A DNA stretch of 64,000 bases from Acetivibrio alkalicellulosi (GCA_008125075.1 VLTH01000002.1:1469351-1533350); one strand, 5' to 3'. Shown: positions 46,217 to 54,438, numbered from the stretch's first letter. The notes: generated from the sequence alone by a model not told the origin. Made by a program: numbers and translations.

Positions 46217-47866
46217 TCACCCCCTGCTTAAGTTTGTAGAAAATAACTCATCTATTGGAAAAAAGTCCAGTGACTCAACCGCATCAAAATACCTTGAAAT
46301 CTTTTTAGCATCAATATTTATCATTGGATCTGTCCACTCATCCAATTTATCAGAATTATATTTCTCATCCTTTTGATATACTCTTGAAACAAGTTCTGCC
46401 ATATAAAGAGTTACTGCCGATTCTCCTTTTAAATATGCATTTCTAAGTTCTTTTAGCTTTGTCCTTGGCCATATGCTGTCACTGAATTTATTATTAGAAG
46501 AGGAAGTCTTTTCATTAAACATTTTTATATAGTCTTTCAATATGTTAAAGGAGTATTCATTATAATTGGTTTGATTATTTATATCCTTATCAATTAGCCA
46601 TGGTCTTCTTAACAAGCTATAACCAGGCATTTCAAACCATCTTTTTCGTATATCATCTAAAGAGCCTGTAATCCCTCCAAGATTTACATGGAAATCAATC
46701 CATGAAAGCGGATTTTTATTATCCATTGTTTTAGCTTGCCTCTTTGCATTTAAGCAACATTCTTCTGCTAAACTGTAGGCTATTGAAAATGGAAAGTGGG
46801 AATGTACAAAGGCAATTCCTGCACAGGCATGCATTACCTTATTATCAATACTTAAAGGCTGTAATAGCTTAATAAAATTTTCAACTAAAAAAAATGCCAA
46901 CTTGGCATTACAAACAAAGGTAACATCATCACCTTCAAATATTAAGTGACGAACAGGAAGTATGTGCTTTCCAGAATTATTACGTCTTATTACAACACCT
47001 TTATCTTTAAGTAGTTTTATGTTTTTTTCATTAGACAAATAGTCGCATAGTAAGCTTATTATATCCCTGTATGCATTTGTATAGGAAGTGTTAATCTGGC
47101 TTGATATTTTTCTGAACTCACTGACCGCCCCATCATAATTATCAAACTTACTCATGTGTTCACCGATAAATGCTCCCATACTGTTTCCATCAATGTGTAC
47201 AACAGCCAGCATATTATCACCTTTATCACCACCAAGGTTGTCAAATACGCCATCAAAAGTAAACTTGTCCCGATACTTTTCATCTATAAAGTCAGAGTCT
47301 TTTTCCTGCCTATAGGCATTTAGCTTTAGATATTTTTCTCTTGGGTTTATGTACATTCCCTTATCTGTTTTGTTAACAACCCAAGGTAATGACGATATGT
47401 TGTCTAGTCTATTAATAGAAAAACCTTTTAACATGTTAAAGGGTTTTTGTAGATTTTTTTCTCTTTCAATCTGTCGGATTAACTTTATACGGTCATTTGT
47501 AAAACTATCAGTAACTTTTGTAAAAGCACTTATTATTTTTACCCTATATGTATCTTTTACAAGTCTTTTATAAAAGGACTCTGTAATAGTACGTGCCCTT
47601 TCTTCACTATCAAAATAAACCATGGCATTACCGCCACCAATATAAATAACTTCTGCTTCATTTTCTTTTGATAAACTACTAGAAATAGCTTTTTCCCATT
47701 CTACAAGACACTTGTCTTTTGAACAGTGTTTTTTAATACAGCTAACAAGAATTTTCTTTAAAACATCTGCAACAAGATTAGAAGCCCCTATGTTTTCTCT
47801 TAATTTACCTGACGCAAATATATACTCCTGAATCCCTGATGCATCATACAAAGCTAATACAGACAT
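46217..47866 (-). CDS. cas10: Cas10, HD-less, with EGDD in the cyclase palm
   Basis: 549 residues, short because the N-terminal HD nuclease is absent; the protein starts directly in the first palm domain (SGIQEYIF, then IYIGGGNAMVYF at 75-86). Second palm region: HIDGNSMGAF at 224-233 and EGDD at 311-314 in place of the usual GGDD. Both catalytic Asp are kept, so cyclic oligoadenylate synthesis is still plausible. Without HD it should not cut DNA itself. CARF and Csx20 genes in the same operon support active signalling. AGGGGTGA precedes ATG 47866, and array 2 ends 20 bases upstream. Confidence 0.9.
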   Translation of the reverse strand: MSVLALYDASGIQEYIFASGKLRENIGASNLVADVLKKILVSCIKKHCSKDKCLVEWEKAISSSLSKENEAEVIYIGGGNAMVYFDSEERARTITESFYKRLVKDTYRVKIISAFTKVTDSFTNDRIKLIRQIEREKNLQKPFNMLKGFSINRLDNISSLPWVVNKTDKGMYINPREKYLKLNAYRQEKDSDFIDEKYRDKFTFDGVFDNLGGDKGDNMLAVVHIDGNSMGAFIGEHMSKFDNYDGAVSEFRKISSQINTSYTNAYRDIISLLCDYLSNEKNIKLLKDKGVVIRRNNSGKHILPVRHLIFEGDDVTFVCNAKLAFFLVENFIKLLQPLSIDNKVMHACAGIAFVHSHFPFSIAYSLAEECCLNAKRQAKTMDNKNPLSWIDFHVNLGGITGSLDDIRKRWFEMPGYSLLRRPWLIDKDINNQTNYNEYSFNILKDYIKMFNEKTSSSNNKFSDSIWPRTKLKELRNAYLKGESAVTLYMAELVSRVYQKDEKYNSDKLDEWTDPMINIDAKKISRYFDAVESLDFFPIDELFSTNLSRG

Positions 47867-47886
47867 ACATTCACCCCTATCAAATT

Positions 47887-48142
47887 ATATAAATCCTCTA
47901 GGACGAGGCACTTCTCTTTCAACATAAAAAAGTGGGACATCGACAATACTGTTCTTGCGTTTCAATCCTCTAGGACGAGGCACTTCTCTTTCAACTAGCC
48001 TAAAATTTGGAAGGAGGAAAAAATTATGAAAAGTTTCAATCCTCTAGGACGAGGCACTTCTCTTTCAACAGTAACATTCCTAGAAATAATACTTTTACTA
48101 TTATTGTTTCAATCCTCTAGGACGAGGCACTTCTCTTTCAAC
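47887..48142 (-). CRISPR. CRISPR array 2: 4 repeats of 37 bp, 3 spacers
   Basis: Repeats at 47887, 47959, 48033 and 48106. The repeat differs from that of array 1 at three positions (16, 29 and 31, plus-strand numbering) but keeps the hairpin arms CCTC/GAGG and the ATTGAAAC end. The repeat at 47887 is degenerate in the handle (ATTTATAT) and marks the far end. The leader is at 48143 onward, so transcription runs into cas10. Spacer 47996-48032 contains GGAAGGAGG followed by ATG at 48026 on the plus strand, a complete translation start. Confidence 0.97.
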
Positions 48143-48345
48143 AGACCCATTTTGAAGCCTGCTTGTAGCAAGGCTTTCAACTCCCTAAAACTCGAATGAT
48201 TTTAAAATCTCTTCCTTTTTTTCTCATTTTTATGTACTTCCATTATTATACATTGTCAAAGATCCGCAAAAGCCTTTAAAATCAACCTTACATTTTTTGA
48301 CTCCCATGTCATTTGGAACTCTTATCCAATACCAATTTTTATGTA
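48143..48345 (-). promoter_or_regulatory. Leader of CRISPR array 2 and promoter region of the cas10 operon
   Basis: Conserved with leader 1, including AGACCCATTTTGAAGCC beside the array and ATTTGGAACTCTTATCCA at 48311-48328. Reading leftward, TTGACA near 48259, a 17-base spacer and TACATAAAAAT form a plausible sigma-A-type promoter. The remainder to 48540 is AT-rich and holds no gene. Confidence 0.75.
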
Positions 48346-48547
48346 AAAAATATTGATATTCTTTTTTCAGTTTATATTAGAAAGCAGTAAAAGTCAATTT
48401 ATAATGTAAATATTTTATACGAATTCTCAAAAAATAATATTCAACTTTTTACACCTATATCAAAAGTAAAAGAGTTAGTAAAACATTTTTGCATCACTAA
48501 CTCTTTAAATACTATTATTTTTCGACATTATTATCAGTAATTCTTTT

Positions 48548-49510
48548 TTAGTTTAATACTTCTTTCTTTAGCTCAATTATTTTTTCTTCTGTTAGTTTTG
48601 AATACTTTATAATTTTATGCATAGGTTCTCTGTCCCTTATCATTTCTTTTGCTAATTCTATCTCCTTTTTTTCTATTCCTTTTTCTATTCCTTTTTCTAT
48701 TCCTTTTTCTATTCCTTTTTCTATTCCTTTTTCTATTCCTTTTTCCATTCCTTTTTCCATTGCTTTTATTTCTGCATACTTAAGTCTAGACAGTTCATCT
48801 AATCTAGCTTTTTCCCTAGTCCAGTACTCTTCTAATAGTTTTTCATCCGCACTTATTTTTTTTAACATTTCTACAGCCATTTTGATTTTTTCACTCCTTC
48901 CTTTTAGTTTTTCCAATTTATACTCATTATCTTTCCTATCTGCTTCTTTAAAAAAATCAAGCCAAAGTTCTACTCCTTCATACTGTTCTACATCTTTTGT
49001 ATTGTCAAATTTCTCAAGCTCAATGTAGTGTACTTCCAAATCATCTATTAATAAAAAATGCTCTTCCTTTTCTAAAATTTTATATGTTGTATGATATTTT
49101 ATTGTTTCTTCAATAAAGCTATTTTTCAAAATATTAATAACTATAGATTTTTTTAGTTGATCATATGTATCAGCTTTTGAAATTGTTTCCCCATATAACT
49201 TAGCCCAATAATAGAGACTTCTTTTCCTGAAATTATCGTCATTTCTTACTTGAACCTCTACATTAATCCTCTCATCCTTTTCAGTTCTTACCTTTATATC
49301 TAATATGGACAATTTATCTCCATATGATTCTTCATAATTAAAAGGATTCATATATTCTATATCAACTATTTTATCTTTATCCTTTAGTTTAAGTAACTCA
49401 TTTAAAAAATCCATTAGTATTATTTTGCATTCTTTTTCTTCTTTAGCAAATAGAGCTTTAAAAACCAAATCATTTAATGGACTTAACAATTCAAATCTAC
49501 CATTGACCAT
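48548..49510 (-). CDS. Rpn-family recombination-promoting nuclease (PD-(D/E)XK, PF12784-like)
   Basis: 320 residues. LLSPLNDLVFKALFAKEE and ILDIKVRTEKDERINVEVQ (Asp ... Glu-x-Gln of the PD-(D/E)XK site) define the Rpn/PDDEXK-transposase family. The C-terminal third holds a perfect run of the four-residue unit GIEK (about eight units), encoded by 12-bp DNA repeats at 48664-48770. Rpn proteins promote RecA-independent DNA exchange, and some act in anti-phage defence with length-variable repeats. A second member of the broader family lies at 61744. Confidence 0.8.
   Translation of the reverse strand: MVNGRFELLSPLNDLVFKALFAKEEKECKIILMDFLNELLKLKDKDKIVDIEYMNPFNYEESYGDKLSILDIKVRTEKDERINVEVQVRNDDNFRKRSLYYWAKLYGETISKADTYDQLKKSIVINILKNSFIEETIKYHTTYKILEKEEHFLLIDDLEVHYIELEKFDNTKDVEQYEGVELWLDFFKEADRKDNEYKLEKLKGRSEKIKMAVEMLKKISADEKLLEEYWTREKARLDELSRLKYAEIKAMEKGMEKGIEKGIEKGIEKGIEKGIEKGIEKKEIELAKEMIRDREPMHKIIKYSKLTEEKIIELKKEVLN
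48664..48770. repeat. Tandem 12-bp repeat inside the Rpn gene
   Basis: TTCTATTCCTTT-type units repeat about eight to nine times with a few C changes near the right end. Units are multiples of three, so copy-number change alters the number of GIEK/GMEK units without shifting the frame. Confidence 0.9.
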
Positions 49511-49736
49511 ATTCTCACATCCCTGTTGTTTATTTTTATTAATTCTTCATTTTCTATCTTTATTATATCAGTTTTTTTTATATTAGAAAACCTACATGTA
49601 TCATTATATCATTATTCTCAAATTATAATAAAGAAATGCCTAAATTTCCACTCCTGTTATATGGTAATCATTAATTAAACAAACTTTTTTTAAGCTAACT
49701 GTATTTTATATACTAGCCTCTGGAGAAATTTTTATA

Positions 49737-49934
49737 TTATACATTTTCGATACCTAGTTCAGCTTCAACTTCCTCAATTGTCATCCAGCCTTTATCTTTT
49801 CCACTCTGCTCTCCTTGAGAAAGCTTTGAAAATAACTTTAAAGAATCTTTTAATCTAATTGCAGATTCCCCACGACCTCCAACTGAAATATCTCGCAATA
49901 CCTCATTATAATTCTTCAAGTCAGAATTAGGTTT
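49737..49934 (-). pseudogene. Phd-type antitoxin remnant with internal deletion
   Basis: The frame reads PNSDLKNYNEVLRDISVGG and then RGESAIRLKDSLKLFSKL ... GWMTIEEVEAELGI. Both ends match Phd/YefM antitoxins (N-terminal SDL-x-NYNEVL, C-terminal GWMTIEEVE), but about ten residues (the SPVFLTKNG region) are missing between them. There is no ATG or Shine-Dalgarno; the upstream side is a piece of an Rpn-type gene. No toxin gene follows. Confidence 0.6.
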
Positions 49935-50000
49935 TTTGAATTGCTTCTTCTAGTAAAAGCTTTTATACTTTGTTATAAAGCCTAATTCTACCAATCCCCT
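49935..50000. repeat. Fragment matching the Rpn-type gene at 62102-62165
   Basis: The first ~34 bases (from TTTTTTGAATTGCTTC) are identical to 62102 onward in the minus-strand Rpn-type gene, and similarity fades towards 50000. A small dead fragment joined to the antitoxin remnant. Confidence 0.65.
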
Positions 50001-50109
50001 ATTTTTCCCTTTGTTATTAAAAGTCAATTTTTTTAGGACAGCAATAATAGGCTGTTTTTTCACTAATACATAATGTATAATATAGATACAATAAAGTTAG
50101 GTGATGAAT

Positions 50110-50619
50110 ATGAATAATTACACAGAATTGTATGAAATAATTAAAAATATGAATATTATTGCTAAAGCACTTGGAGTTGAACCCTTTCCAATTTATTTTC
50201 TAGGTGGTTCAGCTTGTATACTTGGAAAATACAGTGATCGTCTAACAAGAGACTTTGATATTATTGACCTGAATTATCCTGCAAAGCTTGGAATGGTACT
50301 TAGGTATTTAAGTGATTTTGATATGTTGGAATACGAAAGCACATTATTATCGCCAACATATCAGAAAAGAGCGTTGAGGTTACACGAATTTGATTATCTT
50401 GAAATATTTGTTTTATCTAGAGAAGATATTGTAGTAAGTAAAATTGTAAGAATGGAACAAAAAGATATTGAAGATATGCAAGAACTTATGCCAAAGTGTG
50501 ATAAAAAGGTTATAAATATTATTATAAATGAAATTTTAAACCGTAATGACCTTTTTGATAGTAAAAAGAAGGCTTTTTTGAATAATTTGGCCGCATTCAA
50601 GGAGAGATATGATGTATAG
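50110..50619 (+). CDS. Nucleotidyltransferase-like protein (DUF6036-type)
   Basis: About 169 residues from ATG 50110, with AGGTGAT upstream; GTG 50101 is an alternative. YFLGGSACILG, then RLTRDFDIIDL, is the polymerase-beta-type nucleotidyltransferase core (G-G/S then D-x-D) seen in DUF6036 and AbiEii-type toxins. A TATAAT at about 50076 could be its promoter. The next gene overlaps by 11 bases, suggesting a two-gene unit. Nucleotidyltransferases of this class often act as toxins or antitoxins by modifying tRNA or partner proteins; that role here is inferred. Confidence 0.65.
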   Translation: MNNYTELYEIIKNMNIIAKALGVEPFPIYFLGGSACILGKYSDRLTRDFDIIDLNYPAKLGMVLRYLSDFDMLEYESTLLSPTYQKRALRLHEFDYLEIFVLSREDIVVSKIVRMEQKDIEDMQELMPKCDKKVINIIINEILNRNDLFDSKKKAFLNNLAAFKERYDV

Positions 50620-50953
50620 AGTGTTTTGCGAAAGCTATCCCAACATGATAAACAGCCTTGATAAGAATTCTACACGTTTTATGGTGCTAGAGCCTTTATG
50701 GCTTCTTCTGACTCCTGAACAATACCACATAGAAAAGGAGCTATGTACTGAAAGATTTAAAAAAGTTTCTACTTTGCTGCATTACATGGAAACACATAAG
50801 GATAATTTCCCAAAATTCAAAGCATTCCTTTGGACACTAGAGCCTAGGGGCATATTCGGCAAATATTATGATGTTTCAACGGAAGAGGAATTATCCGAGC
50901 AAGCCAAAGGGGTAAATATGATTTTAAATTTGATGTATTGGATGTCCCCATAA
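50609..50953 (+). CDS. Partner protein of the nucleotidyltransferase, possibly 3'-truncated
   Basis: 114 residues, not recognised. Helical and rich in aromatics (RFMVLEPLWLLLTPEQYHIEKEL). It starts inside the end of the nucleotidyltransferase gene with GGAGAG upstream. Its stop codon TAA (50951-50953) lies at the first bases of the inserted cas1 fragment, so the original C-terminus may have been replaced. It could be the second member of a toxin-antitoxin-like pair. Confidence 0.45.
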   Translation: MMYRVFCESYPNMINSLDKNSTRFMVLEPLWLLLTPEQYHIEKELCTERFKKVSTLLHYMETHKDNFPKFKAFLWTLEPRGIFGKYYDVSTEEELSEQAKGVNMILNLMYWMSP

Positions 50954-51022
50954 ATTCTTCAATCATGTCAAATGCTAATGATTATCTTCCCATACATATA
51001 CCATGTAAAAATCCCATTGAAG
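50951..51022 (-). repeat. Displaced fragment of cas1 (match to 33987-34058)
   Basis: About 72 bases match the cas1 segment encoding LGFLHGICMGRKSLAFDMIEEF with only a few changes (for example ATTTTC to ATTATC and one deleted A). Both active-site codons (His223 and Glu238) lie in this piece. It is not part of a reading frame here. Right of it, on the minus strand, 51189-51050 gives YFSEKLAKTLNDLELFYEKL, the tail of another lost gene. Confidence 0.85.
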
Positions 51023-51243
51023 TTTTGAAATATCATTAAGTTTGATTTCCTTCTCAAATATTAACTTATTTTTCTATTCTAGTAATCTTTTCTTTCTATT
51101 AGTTATTAACTTCTCATAGAATAATTCTAAATCATTTAACGTTTTAGCGAGCTTTTCTGAAAAGTAAATCCCTGTTTCCTACATATGAATTTCTCAAATC
51201 TTCTGGAGCATAAAACTAAATGCACCCACATACCTTATTTGAT

Positions 51244-51560
51244 CTACCGAAAAATATTCATTGTGTATTCATTGCGTATATTCCTGTATATGTAAAAGTC
51301 AGAATCAATAGAAATGATTTCTTTTATACTCTCTATTTCAGAAAGAATAATTAAAGTAGCATCTGCAAAGTCCATAGGTACATCTGAATATTTCTCTGAA
51401 AGTTCAATTATTCTCCCAATATTTTCTCTAGAAATATCTTTTATTTCTAAGCTACCTCGTTTAATCCACTCTAGCAAATTCATTTGAGTCTCCACACTAA
51501 AATCCAACATGTGTAAAGCTTCTACACTTCTATTAAAATGTCAAGACTGAAGGTCATATT
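51244..51560 (-). pseudogene. Damaged copy of the PIN toxin-antitoxin locus
   Basis: Bases 51255-51526 are nearly identical to the 3' two-thirds of the PIN toxin gene at 4640, from MLDFSVETQMNLLEW to the stop. The sequence then jumps to the region upstream of the antitoxin (match to 5310-5346). About 390 bp, holding the toxin N-terminus with its first Asp and the whole antitoxin, are deleted. CTTCT occurs at both break points, suggesting a short-homology deletion. The remaining open frame (88 residues) lacks the PIN start and should be inactive. Confidence 0.85.
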
Positions 51561-51625
51561 AACTAGTTCGCAAACTCATATGTTGCACTTTAAAATGTGA
51601 CAAGCAAAAAAAGAGCCAGCTACAT

Positions 51626-51661
51626 CTTTTTTTTTGCAACCAATATAGTTGGTTTTATCTA
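51626..51661. repeat. Second copy of the short dispersed motif (see 10452-10487)
   Basis: A T-run, GCAACCAATATAGTTGG and TTTTATCTATA. Arms AACCAA and TTGGTT form a six-pair stem. Nothing else is shared with the first copy beyond this block. Confidence 0.4.
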
Positions 51662-51721
51662 TATAGTAGCGGAACTTACTACTATGCTTACAGCTTCCGC
51701 TGCGATATGAGGCAATGTACA

Positions 51722-51760
51722 TAGAGTATAGTTAGAAAGGAAGATTCTAACTATACTCTA
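51722..51760. terminator. 16-bp perfect palindrome downstream of the xylanase gene
   Basis: TAGAGTATAGTTAGAA (51722-51737) and TTCTAACTATACTCTA (51745-51760) are exact reverse complements with a 7-base loop. It lies 12 bases after the stop of the minus-strand xylanase gene. The U-run is weak on that strand, so it may act as a terminator or as an mRNA 3' stabilising hairpin. Confidence 0.6.
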
Positions 51761-51771
51761 TTCTTTATAAT

Positions 51772-54438
51772 CTATACTTTAAATTCAGTAATTATTTCAA
51801 GCAAGTACCTTCTGAAAATTGTATAGTCTAATGAGTCTATATTTCCGTCACCATTAACATCAGCTGCCTCCAACCCGTACTCGTAATCGAAACTACTAAT
51901 AACTCCAAGGATATATCTTCTTAACAATACTAAATCAATTGAGTTTATTTCTCCATCGCCGTTTATATCACCAACTATAAAATCTTCATCTGGAGTCTTA
52001 GCATAATCGATAGAAATCGAAACACTGTTCACTTTAGCTCTTCCTTTGCTTCTAAATCCCTCTACTGAAAATGAGACATCATTCATATTCCACATATCCA
52101 TCCCTAAACTCTCCCAAGCTTTAAAGTGCTCAATGACAGATACCGTTCCACTTGTTCTTTTCGAGTTTGGGACACTAAAATAAATGTAATTAGTAACTAG
52201 TCCAACTACAGTATTAGGATTCTGATCTCGAATTACCCTATATACATCATATGTAGCATCATCAACAGTAATTGTTCCCATAAACGTTCCGAACCATTCT
52301 ATACTATCCCAACTTTCAAGTATATAATATTCTAATATTCTATTTGGATTAACTTGTTGTAGTCCATATACAGCCAAATACGAATAACCCTCTGGCTGAT
52401 AGTAGTCATAATCGAATTCAACGGTTATGTTCTCAATCTCCTTGTAAGTGCTCTCTATATCAAAATACTTACCTTTTCGGAATAATGCACTATTTGTATC
52501 ATTCCACTCACAACTAAATGCACCTCCATCTCCGATAGTCATAGTTGCACTTCCCGTATCCTTCCATAGTTCATAATAGTAGTCATCAACAAATATTTGC
52601 TCTGGGGATGTAATTTCCATGGAATTCGTTTTTAAAAAGTCTTTAAACATTATGCCGTTTTTGAATTCTACCCCTTTTTCTGATTGGTTTTTATTTTCTA
52701 GTATATTAAACATTGACATGTCCGGAGTTTGAAAATATACTTTTTGCTCTGTTTCTCCACTTAATATTACTTTATGGCTTCCTCTTGCATAAAAATTATT
52801 TCTTGAATTAAAACTTTTATTGTCTCTTTGTTCAAAATCCCCTTTTATTTCCATCGTGCCTGCCGTTAAATTCCAATAATGATTATTTGCTGAATAAGTT
52901 TTAAAGCTTCCCCCTATGAAAACTCTGTCTTTTTTATTTGTCATTATTAAATAAGCATTTACATAATTATCCTCACATCCCATTATATAGTCTCCCCCAA
53001 CTTCTAAACACCCTCCATTTATATTAACTGTCCCTCTGCCTTGTATTATATAGTCTCCTCCAACTTCTAAACACCCTCCATTTATATTAACTGTCCCTCC
53101 ACTTTGTATTAAATTCCCTGAAATATTTAGATTATGTCCATTTAAATTTATTGTTCCTTCTTTTAAAATTATTTCTCCACTATATTCATTATCTCTTTTT
53201 AAAATCCAATTTGTCCTTATAGGTATAGACGTTGCTGCTTTATAATCATTTGTTATCAAGTCGTTTAATGGTATGTCGCTTTTAAATTCTACACCTTCTT
53301 CTGATTGGTTTTTTATTTCTAATATGTTAAATGTTGATTTGTCAGGGGTTTGAAAAGTTACTTTTTGTTCTCCTTCTCCACTTAGTATTACTTTATGGCT
53401 TCCGCTTGGATGAAAATGTCTACCTGAACTAGCACTTTCATCGACTTTTTGTTCAAAATCTCCTCTTATTTCCATCTCTCCCGCCGTTAACTTCCAATCA
53501 TAATTATATTTTGAATAAAATTTAAAGCTTCCACCTATTAATACTCTATCTTCTTCATTTGTCATTGTAAAACCACTAGATACATAGTTATTCTCATTTC
53601 CTATACTGTAGTCTCCATCTATTTCCAATTTACCTCCATCTATTCTAATTTCTCCTCCGCTTTGCATTAAATTCCCTGAGATTTTCAGATTATGTCCATT
53701 TAAACTTATCGATCCTGATTTTAGATGTATATCTCCGTGATATTCCACATTGCCTTTTAAATCCCAATTATTTGCCATTATAGATATTGACGTTGCTACT
53801 TTGTAATTATTTGTAATTAACTCTGTCAATGTTATGTCACTTTTGAATTTTACCCCTTTTTCTGATTGGTTATTTATTTCTAATATGTTAAACCTCGAAT
53901 TTTCCGGGCTTTGAAAAGTTACTTTTTGTTCTCCTTCTCCACTTAGTATTACTTTATGGCTTCCGCTTGTATTAAAATTATGAGCTGAATTAGCACTTCC
54001 ATAGTTTCTTTGTTCGAAATCTCCTTTTATTTCTATTTCACCTGACGTTAAATGCCTAGAATGAATAACAGTTGAATAAGTTTTAAAGCTTCCACCTACA
54101 AATACTCTGTCTTTTGCATTTGTCATTGTTAAAATAGCCCTTACATAATTATTCTCATTTCCTATTCTATAGTCTCCATCTACTTCTAAATTACCTCCAT
54201 TTATATTAACTATTCCTCCATTTTGTATTAAATCTCCCTGTACCTTTAAAGTGTATCCATTTAAGTTTAAAACACCTTCTGTTATTTCTAAATTACCTAT
54301 TACCAATTTGTCTTCACTTAATGACAGATCTGAATTAATAACTTCTCGTGAAATAGAAGCATCTGTCAAACATACACCAAAAACCATAATTAGTGCTAAA
54401 ATCCCACAAAATGCAATGCCTTTTCTCAATTTACTCAT
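51772..54438 (-). CDS. Dockerin-bearing GH11 endo-xylanase with a large N-terminal repeat region
   Basis: 888 residues. Signal peptide at 1-28 (GILALIMVFGVCLTDASIS). Residues ~40-600 hold three long beta-rich repeats, each with LNLNGHxLxIxGxLxQ, NGGxLEVxGDYxIG and SGSHKVILSGEGEQKVxFQ. Residues ~610-805 are a GH11 fold: ELWKDTGSATMTIGDGGAFS, then ILEYYILESW (nucleophile Glu in LEYY), FMGTITVDDATYDVYR, HFKAWESLGM and FSVEGFRSKG (acid/base Glu). Residues ~815-888 are a type I dockerin with two calcium loops (VGDINGDGEINSIDLVLLRR and AADVNGDGNIDSLDYTIFRR). It would be secreted, bind a cohesin on a scaffoldin and cut xylan. AGGGGG precedes ATG 54438. The repeat region is unusual for GH11 enzymes. 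Confidence 0.9.
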   Translation of the reverse strand: MSKLRKGIAFCGILALIMVFGVCLTDASISREVINSDLSLSEDKLVIGNLEITEGVLNLNGYTLKVQGDLIQNGGIVNINGGNLEVDGDYRIGNENNYVRAILTMTNAKDRVFVGGSFKTYSTVIHSRHLTSGEIEIKGDFEQRNYGSANSAHNFNTSGSHKVILSGEGEQKVTFQSPENSRFNILEINNQSEKGVKFKSDITLTELITNNYKVATSISIMANNWDLKGNVEYHGDIHLKSGSISLNGHNLKISGNLMQSGGEIRIDGGKLEIDGDYSIGNENNYVSSGFTMTNEEDRVLIGGSFKFYSKYNYDWKLTAGEMEIRGDFEQKVDESASSGRHFHPSGSHKVILSGEGEQKVTFQTPDKSTFNILEIKNQSEEGVEFKSDIPLNDLITNDYKAATSIPIRTNWILKRDNEYSGEIILKEGTINLNGHNLNISGNLIQSGGTVNINGGCLEVGGDYIIQGRGTVNINGGCLEVGGDYIMGCEDNYVNAYLIMTNKKDRVFIGGSFKTYSANNHYWNLTAGTMEIKGDFEQRDNKSFNSRNNFYARGSHKVILSGETEQKVYFQTPDMSMFNILENKNQSEKGVEFKNGIMFKDFLKTNSMEITSPEQIFVDDYYYELWKDTGSATMTIGDGGAFSCEWNDTNSALFRKGKYFDIESTYKEIENITVEFDYDYYQPEGYSYLAVYGLQQVNPNRILEYYILESWDSIEWFGTFMGTITVDDATYDVYRVIRDQNPNTVVGLVTNYIYFSVPNSKRTSGTVSVIEHFKAWESLGMDMWNMNDVSFSVEGFRSKGRAKVNSVSISIDYAKTPDEDFIVGDINGDGEINSIDLVLLRRYILGVISSFDYEYGLEAADVNGDGNIDSLDYTIFRRYLLEIITEFKV

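Noticed and set aside
48664..48770. Short regular repeats as a CRISPR array
   Set aside because: Units are contiguous 12-mers without spacers and lie in frame inside a gene.
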